This document shows, piece by piece, positions 1 through 8,937 of a stretch of DNA of 32,589 bases. The translations under genes were made by a program, and so were the position numbers. This DNA is from Anaerolineales bacterium. GTDB taxonomy: Bacteria > Chloroflexota > Anaerolineae > E26-bin7. The stretch covers positions 1-32,589 of the forward strand of contig SOHZ01000056.1 in assembly GCA_004377365.1 (NCBI GenBank), written 5' to 3'. Below the pieces are notes generated by a model, which did not search any database, had not been told where the DNA came from, and saw nothing but the letters and a program-made list of their open reading frames with translations. Position 1 is the first letter of the stretch; each line of letters starts with the position of its first letter.

Positions 1-1632
1 CTGCCTCACCGCCTCAGATGGCGCGGGGGCCTTATCCTTGTAGTCCCTTTCGTTGCCGCCGTGCTGCTGAAGGCTGTATTGATACCCATCAATGCTATTC
101 CCTTTGATTCCGACGAAGCCATCCCCACGCTGATGGCCAAACACATCCTGGCAGGTGAGCGGCCTCTCTTCTGGTATGGTGAGGACTATGGCGGCAGTTT
201 AGACTCCTTCCTTATTGCCGGTGCATACAGCCTTTTGGGTGTTTCGGTGACCGCAGCGCGGGTGGTACAGAGCTTGGAGTACCTGGGCGCGATTCTGTTC
301 ACTTATCTGCTGACGCGCCGCATCGTCCACAGCCGTTTCGCCGCCCTGTCCACCGCCTGGTTGATGGCCCTACCCACTACCTTACTAAGCCTGTTCACCA
401 CTACATCTCTCTTCTATACTATTGTGATGCTGCTAGGCAGTATGCTTCTCTTCGTTGGACATAAACTTCTTCACGAGAGCGAGAAATCGCTGGCGCTGTG
501 GCTGGTCTTTGGGGCTCTGGCAGGGCTGGCTTTCTGGACCTTTGGCATTCTCGTCATTTACATCCTTCCCGTGAGCCTGCTCATGTTGTCACGTCTGAGG
601 CGACGATTGTGGCCCCACTACCTGCTGGCCACGCTGGCCTTCTTTCTTTTCAGCAGCCCGTGGTGGATTTACAATTTTACCTACGAAAACGCTGCCTTGC
701 GCGTCGTTTTTGAATCCGATACCTCATTGCCCACCGCATCCATGTCTCTCCGCCTGTTGGGCTTCTTCTGTCTCGGTTTGCCGACCCTTTTCGGCTTTCG
801 CTATCCTTGGGCTCCTCAAGTTGTGCTGCCGGCGCTCGCCTGGGCCATTCTCACCTTTTATTTGGCTGTGTTGGCCTTTGCCGTCCACGCCTGGTACCGA
901 CGCTATGCCCTGAGCGGGACGAAGGGCCCCACCGGCGTGTCAGCTAGCGGTTTAACCTTACTATGGCTGTTGATCATCGTGTGGCTGGGGCTCTTCTTCA
1001 GCACCCGTTTCGGCATTGACTCCAGTGGCCGCTACTACCTGCCGCTTTATGCCCCCCTCCTCATCTTCGCTGGTGTAGCGCTGGCAACCCTACGTCAACG
1101 CCATCGCCGCCTGGCCATCGGCCTGCTGACTCTGGTCCTGGGGTTCAATTTGCTGACCACCTTTCTGGCTCTCTGGCAGGGCCAGCCTGGATTCACCGCG
1201 CAGATGAGTCCCGCCCGTCAGTTCGACAACCGGTATGATCAAGCTCTCATCACCTTCCTGGAAGAGCACGGCTCTTATGGCTACAGTCACCATTGGATTA
1301 CCTACAAGATCGCCTTCCTGTCGGATGAACAGGTCATATTGGCGTCCCAATTGCCCTACCACTCCCACCTGCGCTACAATCCCAGAGACGACCGCTATCC
1401 GCCCTACAGCCGCCAGGTGGTCGCCAGTGACCGGCCGGTGTACGTCACTTTCCAGGAACCCCATCTGGACCGCCTGTTGCGACCCAGCTTTGCCGCGCTG
1501 GAGGTATCCTATAGGGAGCAGGACATCGGCCCCTACCGGGTGTTCTATGATTTGTCGGCCAAAGTAGAGCCCTGGCAGTTGCAACCTTATCCAGGCCAAC
1601 CCGCACCACCCCGGGAGGTCAGCCATGATTAG
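1..1632 (+). CDS. GT-C-type membrane glycosyltransferase, 5' end cut by window edge
   Basis: Probable lipid-linked-sugar-dependent glycosyltransferase of the cytoplasmic membrane. The frame is open to base 1 and has no ATG, GTG or TTG before the GTG at 61. Starting at 61 would cut the first hydrophobic helix (about residues 10-30 of the visible frame), so the true start is upstream and 543 residues are visible. The acidic motif FDSDEA (about residues 35-40) follows that helix, as expected for the first extracytoplasmic loop of GT-C enzymes, with YGEDYGGSLDSF just after it. Many hydrophobic segments follow, then a polar C-terminal domain of roughly 140 residues that probably lies outside the membrane. 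It overlaps the next gene by 8 bases, so the two are probably co-transcribed. The acceptor and sugar cannot be read from the sequence. The fold class is fairly sure, the substrate unknown. Confidence 0.8.
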   Translation: MPHRLRWRGGLILVVPFVAAVLLKAVLIPINAIPFDSDEAIPTLMAKHILAGERPLFWYGEDYGGSLDSFLIAGAYSLLGVSVTAARVVQSLEYLGAILFTYLLTRRIVHSRFAALSTAWLMALPTTLLSLFTTTSLFYTIVMLLGSMLLFVGHKLLHESEKSLALWLVFGALAGLAFWTFGILVIYILPVSLLMLSRLRRRLWPHYLLATLAFFLFSSPWWIYNFTYENAALRVVFESDTSLPTASMSLRLLGFFCLGLPTLFGFRYPWAPQVVLPALAWAILTFYLAVLAFAVHAWYRRYALSGTKGPTGVSASGLTLLWLLIIVWLGLFFSTRFGIDSSGRYYLPLYAPLLIFAGVALATLRQRHRRLAIGLLTLVLGFNLLTTFLALWQGQPGFTAQMSPARQFDNRYDQALITFLEEHGSYGYSHHWITYKIAFLSDEQVILASQLPYHSHLRYNPRDDRYPPYSRQVVASDRPVYVTFQEPHLDRLLRPSFAALEVSYREQDIGPYRVFYDLSAKVEPWQLQPYPGQPAPPREVSHD

Positions 1633-2797
1633 GCATGGCTCAAGAATGTGTATCTGGTTCAACCCATCGCTGATAGTGATTTTAACGGCAACGCTTTACT
1701 TGGGCATTATTCTGTCGTTGCACAATTGGGACCCACTAGCGTTTGTGTCGCAAGGGACTCGCTTCACTACAGGCGACCCCCTCGGCAGTGAAGGGTACGA
1801 CGGGCAGTTCGTCTATCAAATTGCCTTGCGACCCACAGAGGCGATGGCATATCTGGATGTGCCAGCCTATCGTTATCAGCGTATTTTTTACCCGCTGCTG
1901 GCTCGCTGGCTGGCACTGGCGCAGCCAGCGCTTATTCCATGGACATTGCCGCTCATTAATCTGGCAGCGCTGGGCATAGGCACGGGGTTAGCCGGGCGTC
2001 TGTTGGAACGCAGCGGAACAAGCCCCTGGTTTGCGCTGCCCGTGGGACTCTTTGCGGGTCAGTTGCTTGCGCTGCGCGTGGATCTGCCGGAACCGCTGGC
2101 CTTGGCCTTGGCGTTAGGGGGAGGGCTGGTCATTGAACAGACTCAGCGGGTCCCGGCAACGCTGTCAATCACCGCTCGCGCTCGAACTATCCATTGGTTC
2201 GGACTCGTTGCCGGTGCCGTCCTTTTTGCGTTGAGTGCCCTGACTAAAGAGACGATGCTGCTGACCGCCGCCGGGTACGGGCTTTACCTGGGGTTAGCGC
2301 GGGGCTGTCGTCCTGCGCTCCTGTTCGGTGTGATAGCTGCTGGGCCTTTTCTGCTCTGGCAGGGCGTGTTGTGGCTATGGCTGGGCCAGCCGGGCATTGG
2401 CTCTGGAGGCGCGGGGGCAACGCCATTCGAGTTGATTCCCTTTAGCGGGCTGCTGCGCACCGCCGAAGCCGGGTGGAAGGTGTTTGCTCTGTTCGCGCTG
2501 ATTATGCTGCCGCTGGCCGTGTTGCCATCGCTGTGGAGTCTGTGGGCTTCGGTCCGCGACATCTACCGCCACCAGTGGCATCCGCGAACCTTTGCTTTGC
2601 TAACCAACGCCCTCGTCATTCCGTTTCTGCCTTTTTCGACGTTCCGCGAACCGTTGGCCATGTTGCGTTTTCTGTCACCTCTGGTGGCAATGGTGGTGTT
2701 ATTTGGTGGGTCAAAGCGTTCGAGGCGTGTGTTGATGTATAGCCTGCTTTGGCTGGCAAGTGCTGTGTTCTTGCTAAAGGATGTGTCGCAACTGTGA
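1625..2797 (+). CDS. Multi-pass membrane protein with GYDGQF motif, GT-C-like
   Basis: A 390-residue polytopic membrane protein. After one N-terminal helix (about 15-32) it carries GYDGQF (57-62) followed by a YQIALRP stretch. As far as I recall, this signature belongs to a family annotated as a cell-surface glycopolymer formation protein (AZOBR_p60025 type), but I cannot check that here. The rest is about eight to ten hydrophobic helices with short loops and no large soluble domain, unlike its neighbours. The start is supported by GGGAGGT at 1613-1619, six bases before the ATG, and the gene overlaps the upstream stop by 8 bases. It sits inside a run of glycosyltransferases, which fits a role in assembling a surface glycan. 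Exact activity is unknown; a GT-C enzyme is the most likely reading. Confidence 0.75.
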   Translation: MIRHGSRMCIWFNPSLIVILTATLYLGIILSLHNWDPLAFVSQGTRFTTGDPLGSEGYDGQFVYQIALRPTEAMAYLDVPAYRYQRIFYPLLARWLALAQPALIPWTLPLINLAALGIGTGLAGRLLERSGTSPWFALPVGLFAGQLLALRVDLPEPLALALALGGGLVIEQTQRVPATLSITARARTIHWFGLVAGAVLFALSALTKETMLLTAAGYGLYLGLARGCRPALLFGVIAAGPFLLWQGVLWLWLGQPGIGSGGAGATPFELIPFSGLLRTAEAGWKVFALFALIMLPLAVLPSLWSLWASVRDIYRHQWHPRTFALLTNALVIPFLPFSTFREPLAMLRFLSPLVAMVVLFGGSKRSRRVLMYSLLWLASAVFLLKDVSQL

Positions 2798-4347
2798 GGT
2801 GCACTTTATCCCGCTTGAAACCTTGGCTAACCCAGCTTCCCCAGATCGAAAGCCGACTCTGGCTGGTTCCGATCCTGATCCTGGCTTTGGCTCTCCGTTT
2901 GTTTCGGCTTGGGACCAATAGCCTCTGGTTCGACGAGGCGTTCAGTTGGATCGTTGCCCGGCGGCCGGCCTGGGCTATCCTCACCCAGCGGATAGCGCCG
3001 ATCCTGCCTCCTCTATATCACTTCTTGCTTCACTTCTGGATCAGGTTGGGCGAGAACGCATTTGCGTTGAGATCGTTCTCTGCATTATGTGGGTTGCTTA
3101 CCATCCCCGTGATGTACACTCTTGGGCGAGAGTTGTTTACACCCGCTATTGGGCTGGCTGTGGCATTGCTGACCGCCGTGTTGCCGTTTCAGGTCTATTT
3201 TGCTCAGGAAGCTCGTCCCTACGCCCTGGTGGTTCTCCTTTCGGCTCTGACGTTGTGGGCTTTTGTTCGGTCCTGGCGAGGAACAGCTTATGGACCATGG
3301 GTTGGTTTTGGTCTCTTGACTGCGCTCAGTCTCTATGCCCATTACTTCACGGTCTTCTCACTTGTTGCGTTTCACGGATTTGCTCTCCTGGCTTGGCCCC
3401 GTGACCGTCGTTGCTGGCGGGGTTTGCTCTTGTCTGACTTGGTTGCGATGGTGCTCGTGGGACCACACCTGCCATCAGCGTGGGCGCAGACGTATCAGGT
3501 AGCTACCCATTTCTGGCTCTCCCCACCATCTCCTCTGCAGCCCCTCAAGACGCTCGACTATCTTCTCTTCAGCCACACCACTCCTCTCTTTCTGGTTCCT
3601 GTGGCTCTCTTTTTCACTCTCTCCATCTTTGCCATTGTGACCTGGGAGGCGACCCGAGCTTGCGACAAGACCCGTTGGTGGCTGCTCCTGCTGCTCGCCT
3701 TGGTGCTGACTCCGATCTTGGTAGCCTTATTACTGTCTTGGCTCATTGCCCCCGTTTACCTGGACCGCTCCTTCAGTCTGGTAACACCGGCTTATGTCCT
3801 TTTCCTGGGATGGGGACTGGCCCAACTGGCTCGCCGGTCGCCGCTGCCACTGCTTTACGGCGGTCTGGCGGTGGTGGTGGTAATCTCCCTTGGCAATCAC
3901 TATTTCAAGCCTGACCCTGCCAAGCCACCATTTCGAAAAGTTGGCGTGGTTCTGAGAGGTGACTGGCAAGAGGGTGATGTTCTCCTTCACCTTCACGACA
4001 GTTCCTACCTGCCAATCCTGTACTATGCACCAGAGTTGGAGAGCTATCTGTTGAACAATGACCCGGACGCTTGGCTCCCGCCGTATACGTGGCAGTGGGC
4101 TGGGCAGAGGGTCTCTTCGCTTGATGAGGTCGTGGCCGGAAAGTTACGTCTCTGGCTGGTGGTGATGCCTGGTCGTATCAACGATCGGCAAGAGGAACTC
4201 CTGGCCCAAATCAAAGCCCGGTACGAAGAGAAGAAAGAATGGGGCTGGCCTGCCGTGGATCCCGTAGAACTTCGACTCTACAATCTGAGCGGTGCAGACG
4301 CAAATAGCCCCATGGACATGTCTCTTGCGTGCAGAGTGTGCCGATGA
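2794..4347 (+). CDS. ArnT/PMT-like (GT39-type) membrane glycosyltransferase
   Basis: Predicted to move a sugar from a polyprenyl-phosphate carrier to an extracytoplasmic acceptor. The GTG at 2794 is preferred because it forms a 4-base GTGA overlap with the upstream stop and has AAAGGA at 2776-2781; an upstream ATG at 2749 would overlap the previous gene by 49 bases. From the GTG the protein has 517 residues. The GT-C acidic motif WFDEAF (D47, E48) follows the first helix, and FAQEARPYA lies at about 135, the conserved second loop of this subfamily. Multiple helices follow, then a soluble C-terminal domain from about residue 385 (GDVLLHLHDSSYLPILYY). It is a clear paralog of the genes at 7387 and 16746, with the same motif spacing. 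The sugar and acceptor are not determinable. Confidence 0.85.
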   Translation: MRCTLSRLKPWLTQLPQIESRLWLVPILILALALRLFRLGTNSLWFDEAFSWIVARRPAWAILTQRIAPILPPLYHFLLHFWIRLGENAFALRSFSALCGLLTIPVMYTLGRELFTPAIGLAVALLTAVLPFQVYFAQEARPYALVVLLSALTLWAFVRSWRGTAYGPWVGFGLLTALSLYAHYFTVFSLVAFHGFALLAWPRDRRCWRGLLLSDLVAMVLVGPHLPSAWAQTYQVATHFWLSPPSPLQPLKTLDYLLFSHTTPLFLVPVALFFTLSIFAIVTWEATRACDKTRWWLLLLLALVLTPILVALLLSWLIAPVYLDRSFSLVTPAYVLFLGWGLAQLARRSPLPLLYGGLAVVVVISLGNHYFKPDPAKPPFRKVGVVLRGDWQEGDVLLHLHDSSYLPILYYAPELESYLLNNDPDAWLPPYTWQWAGQRVSSLDEVVAGKLRLWLVVMPGRINDRQEELLAQIKARYEEKKEWGWPAVDPVELRLYNLSGADANSPMDMSLACRVCR

Positions 4348-6950
4348 ACAGATGGCTCAGGCGAGACTTTTTGGGGAATGGATGCCACACCGTGAACGCG
4401 CTATTATCTAACAGCCCCGTCCTGAGGCGAACGTTGCGCAGATTTGCCCAGGCCAGCGTCATAGTGTTGTTTTTTTACTTTACGCTACTCGGTGGATTTG
4501 CGCTGAGTGTACGCGAATATAGGTGGCGGATGATAACTCTAGGCATCCTGGGGTTGCTCTGGGGAAGTTGGTTCTTGAGCAAACTGCTAAATCGCGCCGA
4601 CCCACCCGACACCCAGTTAGAACTCCCACTGTTAGTGATGTTGGGCACTACGGTGTTGACGACCGCCTTTTCTACCGATCCACGAATGAGCGCCGGTAGA
4701 TTGGGGCTCAATATCACGCTTGCTATTTCGCTCTATTTCACCCTCGATTGGATGAGCGATGAATGGCGGGCCGAATTATTGGTCAAGGCGATATTCCTGA
4801 CAGGTGGGATTGTTTGCATCATCGGGTTAATCGAAGTATGGCAATGGTATGGTGGCGATTGGATTTCGCCAGTAAGTTGGCGCGAGGCGGGCGTAACTTG
4901 GAGCTTGAAGCAAACCTTGCGTATCAAATCGGTGCTACACAGCCCTAATAGCCTGGCCTATTACCTCATCCTGCTGGTGGGGCTAGCCTTTTACAAATTG
5001 TTTCACGCTACAACTACAGGGCAACGAGGGCTGTGGAGCGGTTACCTGACGCTGGTTATGGTAACGGCCATCCTAACCCAGTCGCGTGGCGGATTGCTAG
5101 GAGTGTTCACCACTACAGTGACTGCCGTTACATTATTCTTATGGCCGCGTTTGGGCAGCAAACTCGCTACCGGGGGAGTCGGGCTTCGCCAGATCGTACT
5201 TGCAGGAGTTTTGTTAACTTTGGGGCTCGTTCTACTCGTTCCAGTCATTATGCGAACTGACTTTAGCACAATGGCTACCCTTAACCTGCGGGATGACTTT
5301 TGGCGAGGCGCAATCAACATTTTTCTGGCGCATCCCCTGTTGGGCGCGGGGCCGGGAACCTTTCCCACGCAGTATATGGCCTATCGCAATCTGGCGGGAC
5401 ATACCGCTATCTTCACCCATGCCCACAACGTATGGCTCACTGTTGCCGCCGAGTATGGTATCGTGGGAGTGCTGTCGGTGGGTTATTTTTTCATCGTGCT
5501 GGGGAGAATGATACTGCGCTACTTACGTTACACCAAGCCCAGTCAATGGTCAGGGGCCATGCTGGCGGGGGCCAGCATTTTAGCCGGGCAAAGTGTCCAC
5601 AATCTGGTGGATGACTTTATGGAATTTCCGATCTTCACTTGGTTCACAATATTTGGCATAACGTTGTGCTTGCTGCCGCTCCGCGCTCAACATTCGTCGC
5701 TCTCTTCGAAAAACCAACGAGCATGGCTCCTGCTTGTAGGGAGTGGCTTGCTGGTTATTTTGGGCGGGTCTTTGTGGTACGGACGCGCCTTTGCCGCTTA
5801 TGACCAGGCCAGACTGGCCGCGCAAGACGGCGATTGGCTGCAAGCTGCGCGCCTGCTAGAAAAAGCTGTAGAGCTGGACCCAGCATATCGCTTCTACGGG
5901 CAACGACTGGCCCTGGCTTATGGTGAACTGGCACGTACCGATCAACAATACCTACCCCACGCGCTAGCGCAACAGAAGCAAGCGTATGATCAAAGCAACA
6001 GTTATCCGCCCGACGTTGCCTATCTGGCCTGCTTGCATTGGCAATCGGGCCAACCCGAACGCGCTATTGAACTGATGCGCGCGGCGGTGTCTATGACACC
6101 CTTGCACAGTGGTGGCCTTCATAGTTACCATTTAGGCCAGCTAACCTTTTACTTTAACTTGGGATACTATTTGGAATCTGTCGGAGAAATCGATCTCGCA
6201 CAACAGGCATACGCCCAAGTCTTGCTGGCTTTTCCACGACTGGGCACATCTCCCTATTGGCAAGTCAACGACAGCCGCCGTCAAATGCTGCGAGCTTCGG
6301 CCAGAATGGCACAACAGTTGACCGACAATGTGAACCTGGCCGCCGAGATAGCATTTCATAGCGGCGATTACCTGACAGCGCTGGAACTCTTTGCGGCTCC
6401 TCCGGCTAGTCAAATAGAACAGGCCAAGGTGTTGCTGGCGATGGGAGAAACAGAGCGCGCAAGCAAGCTCCTTTCCTCAGGCAACTCCCAGCACACAGTA
6501 TCAGCTTACTTTTATCAGGCCCAAATTCTGATTGCCAGCGGCAATTTTGCCCCGGCTGAAGCCACCATGCGAAAAGCCATTGCGCTGTCGCCCAGGGAGC
6601 CATCCTATTACTATTATTGGGGGTACCTTGCTGAACGGCAGGAAAACACTTTGCTGGCCGAGGAGAACTATAAACGCGCCATCGCTATCAGCACGGCTAT
6701 TCGCACAGATTATGCTAATCTAGTGGGACAACGGCAGCCCTTGCCCACAGAGCAGCCCTTCTGCCTGATGGTTCCCTATCCAGCCGAAAGCCTGAGCGAA
6801 CCATCACTGGCGCTGGCCAATCTCAGGATAGCGCAGCATGATCCCTTGGAAGCAGTGACAGTTTATCAGAATCTGCTTCGACATGAGCCCTACAACCTGG
6901 AAGCGCAACAGAGATTGGCTGAACTTTTAGCAAACTATCCAACACGTTAA
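4344..6950 (+). CDS. O-antigen ligase/polymerase (Wzy_C) fused to TPR repeats
   Basis: Likely ligates or polymerises lipid-linked glycan on the outer side of the membrane. The ATG at 4344 forms an ATGA overlap with the upstream stop; an ATG at 4329 is possible but less likely. From 4344 the protein has 868 residues. About twelve hydrophobic segments fill residues 30-480. The Wzy_C signature is present in the right order: an HSPNSLAYYLILLVGL segment, a QSRGG segment, HPLLGAGPGTFP near 330-345, and HAHNVWLTVAAEYGIVGV shortly after. The last 380 residues are soluble and helical with TPR-like repeats (for example WLQAARLLEKAVELDPAYRF and FAPAEATMRKAIALSPREPS). Fusion of Wzy_C with TPRs is common in Gram-positive and Chloroflexota-type genomes. 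It is the only ligase or polymerase here and probably uses products of the surrounding glycosyltransferases. It closes the first block; a 436-base gap follows. Confidence 0.88.
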   Translation: MNRWLRRDFLGNGCHTVNALLSNSPVLRRTLRRFAQASVIVLFFYFTLLGGFALSVREYRWRMITLGILGLLWGSWFLSKLLNRADPPDTQLELPLLVMLGTTVLTTAFSTDPRMSAGRLGLNITLAISLYFTLDWMSDEWRAELLVKAIFLTGGIVCIIGLIEVWQWYGGDWISPVSWREAGVTWSLKQTLRIKSVLHSPNSLAYYLILLVGLAFYKLFHATTTGQRGLWSGYLTLVMVTAILTQSRGGLLGVFTTTVTAVTLFLWPRLGSKLATGGVGLRQIVLAGVLLTLGLVLLVPVIMRTDFSTMATLNLRDDFWRGAINIFLAHPLLGAGPGTFPTQYMAYRNLAGHTAIFTHAHNVWLTVAAEYGIVGVLSVGYFFIVLGRMILRYLRYTKPSQWSGAMLAGASILAGQSVHNLVDDFMEFPIFTWFTIFGITLCLLPLRAQHSSLSSKNQRAWLLLVGSGLLVILGGSLWYGRAFAAYDQARLAAQDGDWLQAARLLEKAVELDPAYRFYGQRLALAYGELARTDQQYLPHALAQQKQAYDQSNSYPPDVAYLACLHWQSGQPERAIELMRAAVSMTPLHSGGLHSYHLGQLTFYFNLGYYLESVGEIDLAQQAYAQVLLAFPRLGTSPYWQVNDSRRQMLRASARMAQQLTDNVNLAAEIAFHSGDYLTALELFAAPPASQIEQAKVLLAMGETERASKLLSSGNSQHTVSAYFYQAQILIASGNFAPAEATMRKAIALSPREPSYYYYWGYLAERQENTLLAEENYKRAIAISTAIRTDYANLVGQRQPLPTEQPFCLMVPYPAESLSEPSLALANLRIAQHDPLEAVTVYQNLLRHEPYNLEAQQRLAELLANYPTR

Positions 6951-7270
6951 CCAGGGCCGCTCACTGGCCCAAGCCGGGGAGTAGGCCGAAACCGTACCGC
7001 AACCCTTCTTCCTGGCGTTGTCTGGCGCGAGACCTGGATGGTTGGTACGGAGCCATCGCTCAGTCCCTCGGCAGAGGCTACGGATGGCGGCAAAACTGCG
7101 CCGCTGGCCATGAGAAAGAGGGGGATCAGCCAGAGCCACCACAACTGGACGGCAGGCAGACGACGCTGCCGGTACCAACACAGCGTTGCCCACTTGACTA
7201 GAGACCGAGTTGATGCTACACTGAGGATGTCCACAGCGGTCACTCCCTTCTGGTGAGGGGACTTTGACAT
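6947..7270 (-). CDS. Possible small antisense secreted protein or gene remnant (signal-peptide-like)
   Basis: The only stretch in the gap between the ligase and the next glycosyltransferase that looks protein-like. Read on the minus strand it gives 107 residues. A basic segment (RQRRLPAV) is followed by a hydrophobic core (WWLWLIPLFLMASGAVL) and a plausible signal-peptidase site after PPSVASA, then about 40 polar residues. No good ribosome binding site is visible (AAGGG directly abuts the ATG), no family is recognised, and the stop overlaps the 3' end of the ligase gene by four bases. It could be a short exported peptide, the 5' remnant of an inverted truncated gene, or chance in GC-rich DNA, where antisense frames are often rich in Leu and Trp. 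Low confidence. Confidence 0.25.
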   Translation of the reverse strand: MSKSPHQKGVTAVDILSVASTRSLVKWATLCWYRQRRLPAVQLWWLWLIPLFLMASGAVLPPSVASAEGLSDGSVPTIQVSRQTTPGRRVAVRFRPTPRLGPVSGPG

Positions 7271-7386
7271 CCCTTATTATTCCAGTAGATGGGCGTGACC
7301 GCTACGTTTGTCTCAGACGGCCTGTTCTGCCCTCAGCTTTGCTGTTGGTAAGGTGCGAAAAACAGGCTGAATAGCGGTATATCATT
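6951..7386. other. Intergenic gap between two glycosyltransferase blocks
   Basis: A 436-base stretch without a confident gene, the longest gap in the first 24 kb. It contains the doubtful antisense frame listed separately. Two inverted repeats are visible. GCGGTCACTCCC (7236-7247) faces GGGCGTGACCGC (7291-7302), pairing at 11 of 12 positions across a 43-base loop. GCCTGTT (7320-7326) faces AACAGGC (7361-7367). Neither is followed by a T-run, so neither is a convincing terminator. No good promoter could be fixed for the gene starting at 7387. The gap probably separates two transcription units. Confidence 0.5.
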
Positions 7387-8937
7387 ATGAGCGGGCGCGA
7401 TATTCTGCCACCAAAACCAAATTCGGCTCAGAAAACTGTGCCAAGCTTCTGCTGGCAATGGACCAGCGCCGTTGTGGGGCTAACCACCCTTGGCCTGGCT
7501 TTGCGTCTCTACCAACTGGGGTCCAATAGCTACTGGCTGGATGAAGCCATTAGCGTGCTTATCGGCCGATTGCCAGTGCCGGCGATTCTGGCCAATGCTG
7601 CTCACTCCTGCCATCCCAGCCTGTACTATCTGCTGTTACATTACTGGCTGTTCCTTGGGACGGGCGAAGCCTGGACGCGGGGGCTGTCTGCGCTGTGGGG
7701 GGCGATGACAGTGCCGGCAATCGTTGCCCTCGGTGCCACTCTCTTCAACCGGCGGGTTGGGTTGGTAGCTGGCCTGCTACTTGCCCTGGCTCCCTTCCAC
7801 ATCGCCTACTCGCAAGAGGCCCGGATGTATGCCCAGGTCACCTGCCTGGTGGTCGTTGGGCTACTCTGTTTTCACCGTGCTTTGGAAAGCAGGACACGCC
7901 TCTGGTGGCTGGCGACCGGGCTTGTGATGGCTCTGGCTGTCACCACTCACCTGTTTGCATTCTTGCCCCTAGCTGGGATGAATCTCTACGCCATTTTCTA
8001 TCGGCGGGAGCGGGCTAGCTGGACGCGGTTGTTGCTGGTTGATCTGGTGGCGGTGGCCGTCGTAACGCCGCATGGGCTGGGCATGCTGGCCGATGGTCAG
8101 CAACAGTTGGGTGGGCTGCGGCCGCTGGCGGGCGGGGGACGGCCCAGCTTGCTGTTCCCCCTCACCACAGTCCATCTTTTGCTGGTTGGCTACTCGGTCG
8201 TACCGCACCTGATGCCCGTAGCACTCTTTAGCAGCCTGGCGGTGCTGGCTATCACACTGTGGGAGATCTGGCGGGTGTTACGCCAGCAGGGAGGCGGGCC
8301 GCGTCCCTTGATTCTGTTGCTACTGGTTGCCAGTATCATCCTGTTGGGGCCGTTTGGCCTGGGGCTGATCCACCCCTTTTTCCTGCCAGAGCGGACGCTA
8401 TTGATGGCGCTGCCGGCACTCGTCGTCCTCATCGCCTGGGGGATGGCTGGCCTCGGGCGGCGCACACCACTGCCGATCCTGGGGGGTGGTCTGGGGCTGA
8501 TTATGTTACTCTCCCAGTGGGGATATTACTTTAATCCCGATTTTCAGAAACCCCCTATGCGAGAAGCAGCCGCCTTTATCCAGCAGCGGTTTGTGCCCGG
8601 GGACGCCGTTCTGCACACCTCCGATGGCTCCTATCTCCCGTTCCTGGTATATCTGTCTCCAGCCGATAGTTATTTGTTGCGAGGCGATCCGGACCCGCGC
8701 GAGCCAGACGAGGTCTACGAGTTGTGGGGCGGACAGTTGATTGGCCAGGAGGGTTTGGAGTCTCAGTTCCAACGCTTGTGGCTGGTGGTAGCGCTAGATC
8801 ACAGCCTGACATTCCAACAGGACGCACTAACCTGGTTCACCAGTCACTATGTCATGCTGGAGCAGAACAGCGTGGCGGGGATTGGTATCTATCTCTTTTC
8901 TCAATTACCCATGGACATTACCGATTGTGACCAATGA
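7387..8937 (+). CDS. ArnT/PMT-like (GT39-type) membrane glycosyltransferase
   Basis: A 516-residue polytopic enzyme predicted to use a polyprenyl-phosphate sugar donor on the outer face of the membrane. A 28-residue cytoplasmic N-terminus leads into the first helix and the acidic motif YWLDEAI (D52, E53). HPSLYYLLLHYW follows at about 78-89 and YSQEARMYA at about 141, all in the order typical of this subfamily. A soluble C-terminal domain starts near 395 (PGDAVLHTSDGSYLPFLVY) and aligns well by eye with the C-terminus of the gene at 2794 (both contain a KPP segment, then GDxxLH and SYLP). That makes the two close paralogs. No clear ribosome binding site precedes the ATG. It opens the second block and overlaps the next gene by 4 bases (ATGA). 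Confidence 0.86.
   Translation: MSGRDILPPKPNSAQKTVPSFCWQWTSAVVGLTTLGLALRLYQLGSNSYWLDEAISVLIGRLPVPAILANAAHSCHPSLYYLLLHYWLFLGTGEAWTRGLSALWGAMTVPAIVALGATLFNRRVGLVAGLLLALAPFHIAYSQEARMYAQVTCLVVVGLLCFHRALESRTRLWWLATGLVMALAVTTHLFAFLPLAGMNLYAIFYRRERASWTRLLLVDLVAVAVVTPHGLGMLADGQQQLGGLRPLAGGGRPSLLFPLTTVHLLLVGYSVVPHLMPVALFSSLAVLAITLWEIWRVLRQQGGGPRPLILLLLVASIILLGPFGLGLIHPFFLPERTLLMALPALVVLIAWGMAGLGRRTPLPILGGGLGLIMLLSQWGYYFNPDFQKPPMREAAAFIQQRFVPGDAVLHTSDGSYLPFLVYLSPADSYLLRGDPDPREPDEVYELWGGQLIGQEGLESQFQRLWLVVALDHSLTFQQDALTWFTSHYVMLEQNSVAGIGIYLFSQLPMDITDCDQ

Noticed and set aside
61-63. GTG at 61 as the start of the first gene
   Set aside because: The frame is open upstream to the window edge and encodes the first half of the hydrophobic helix that precedes the FDSDEA motif.
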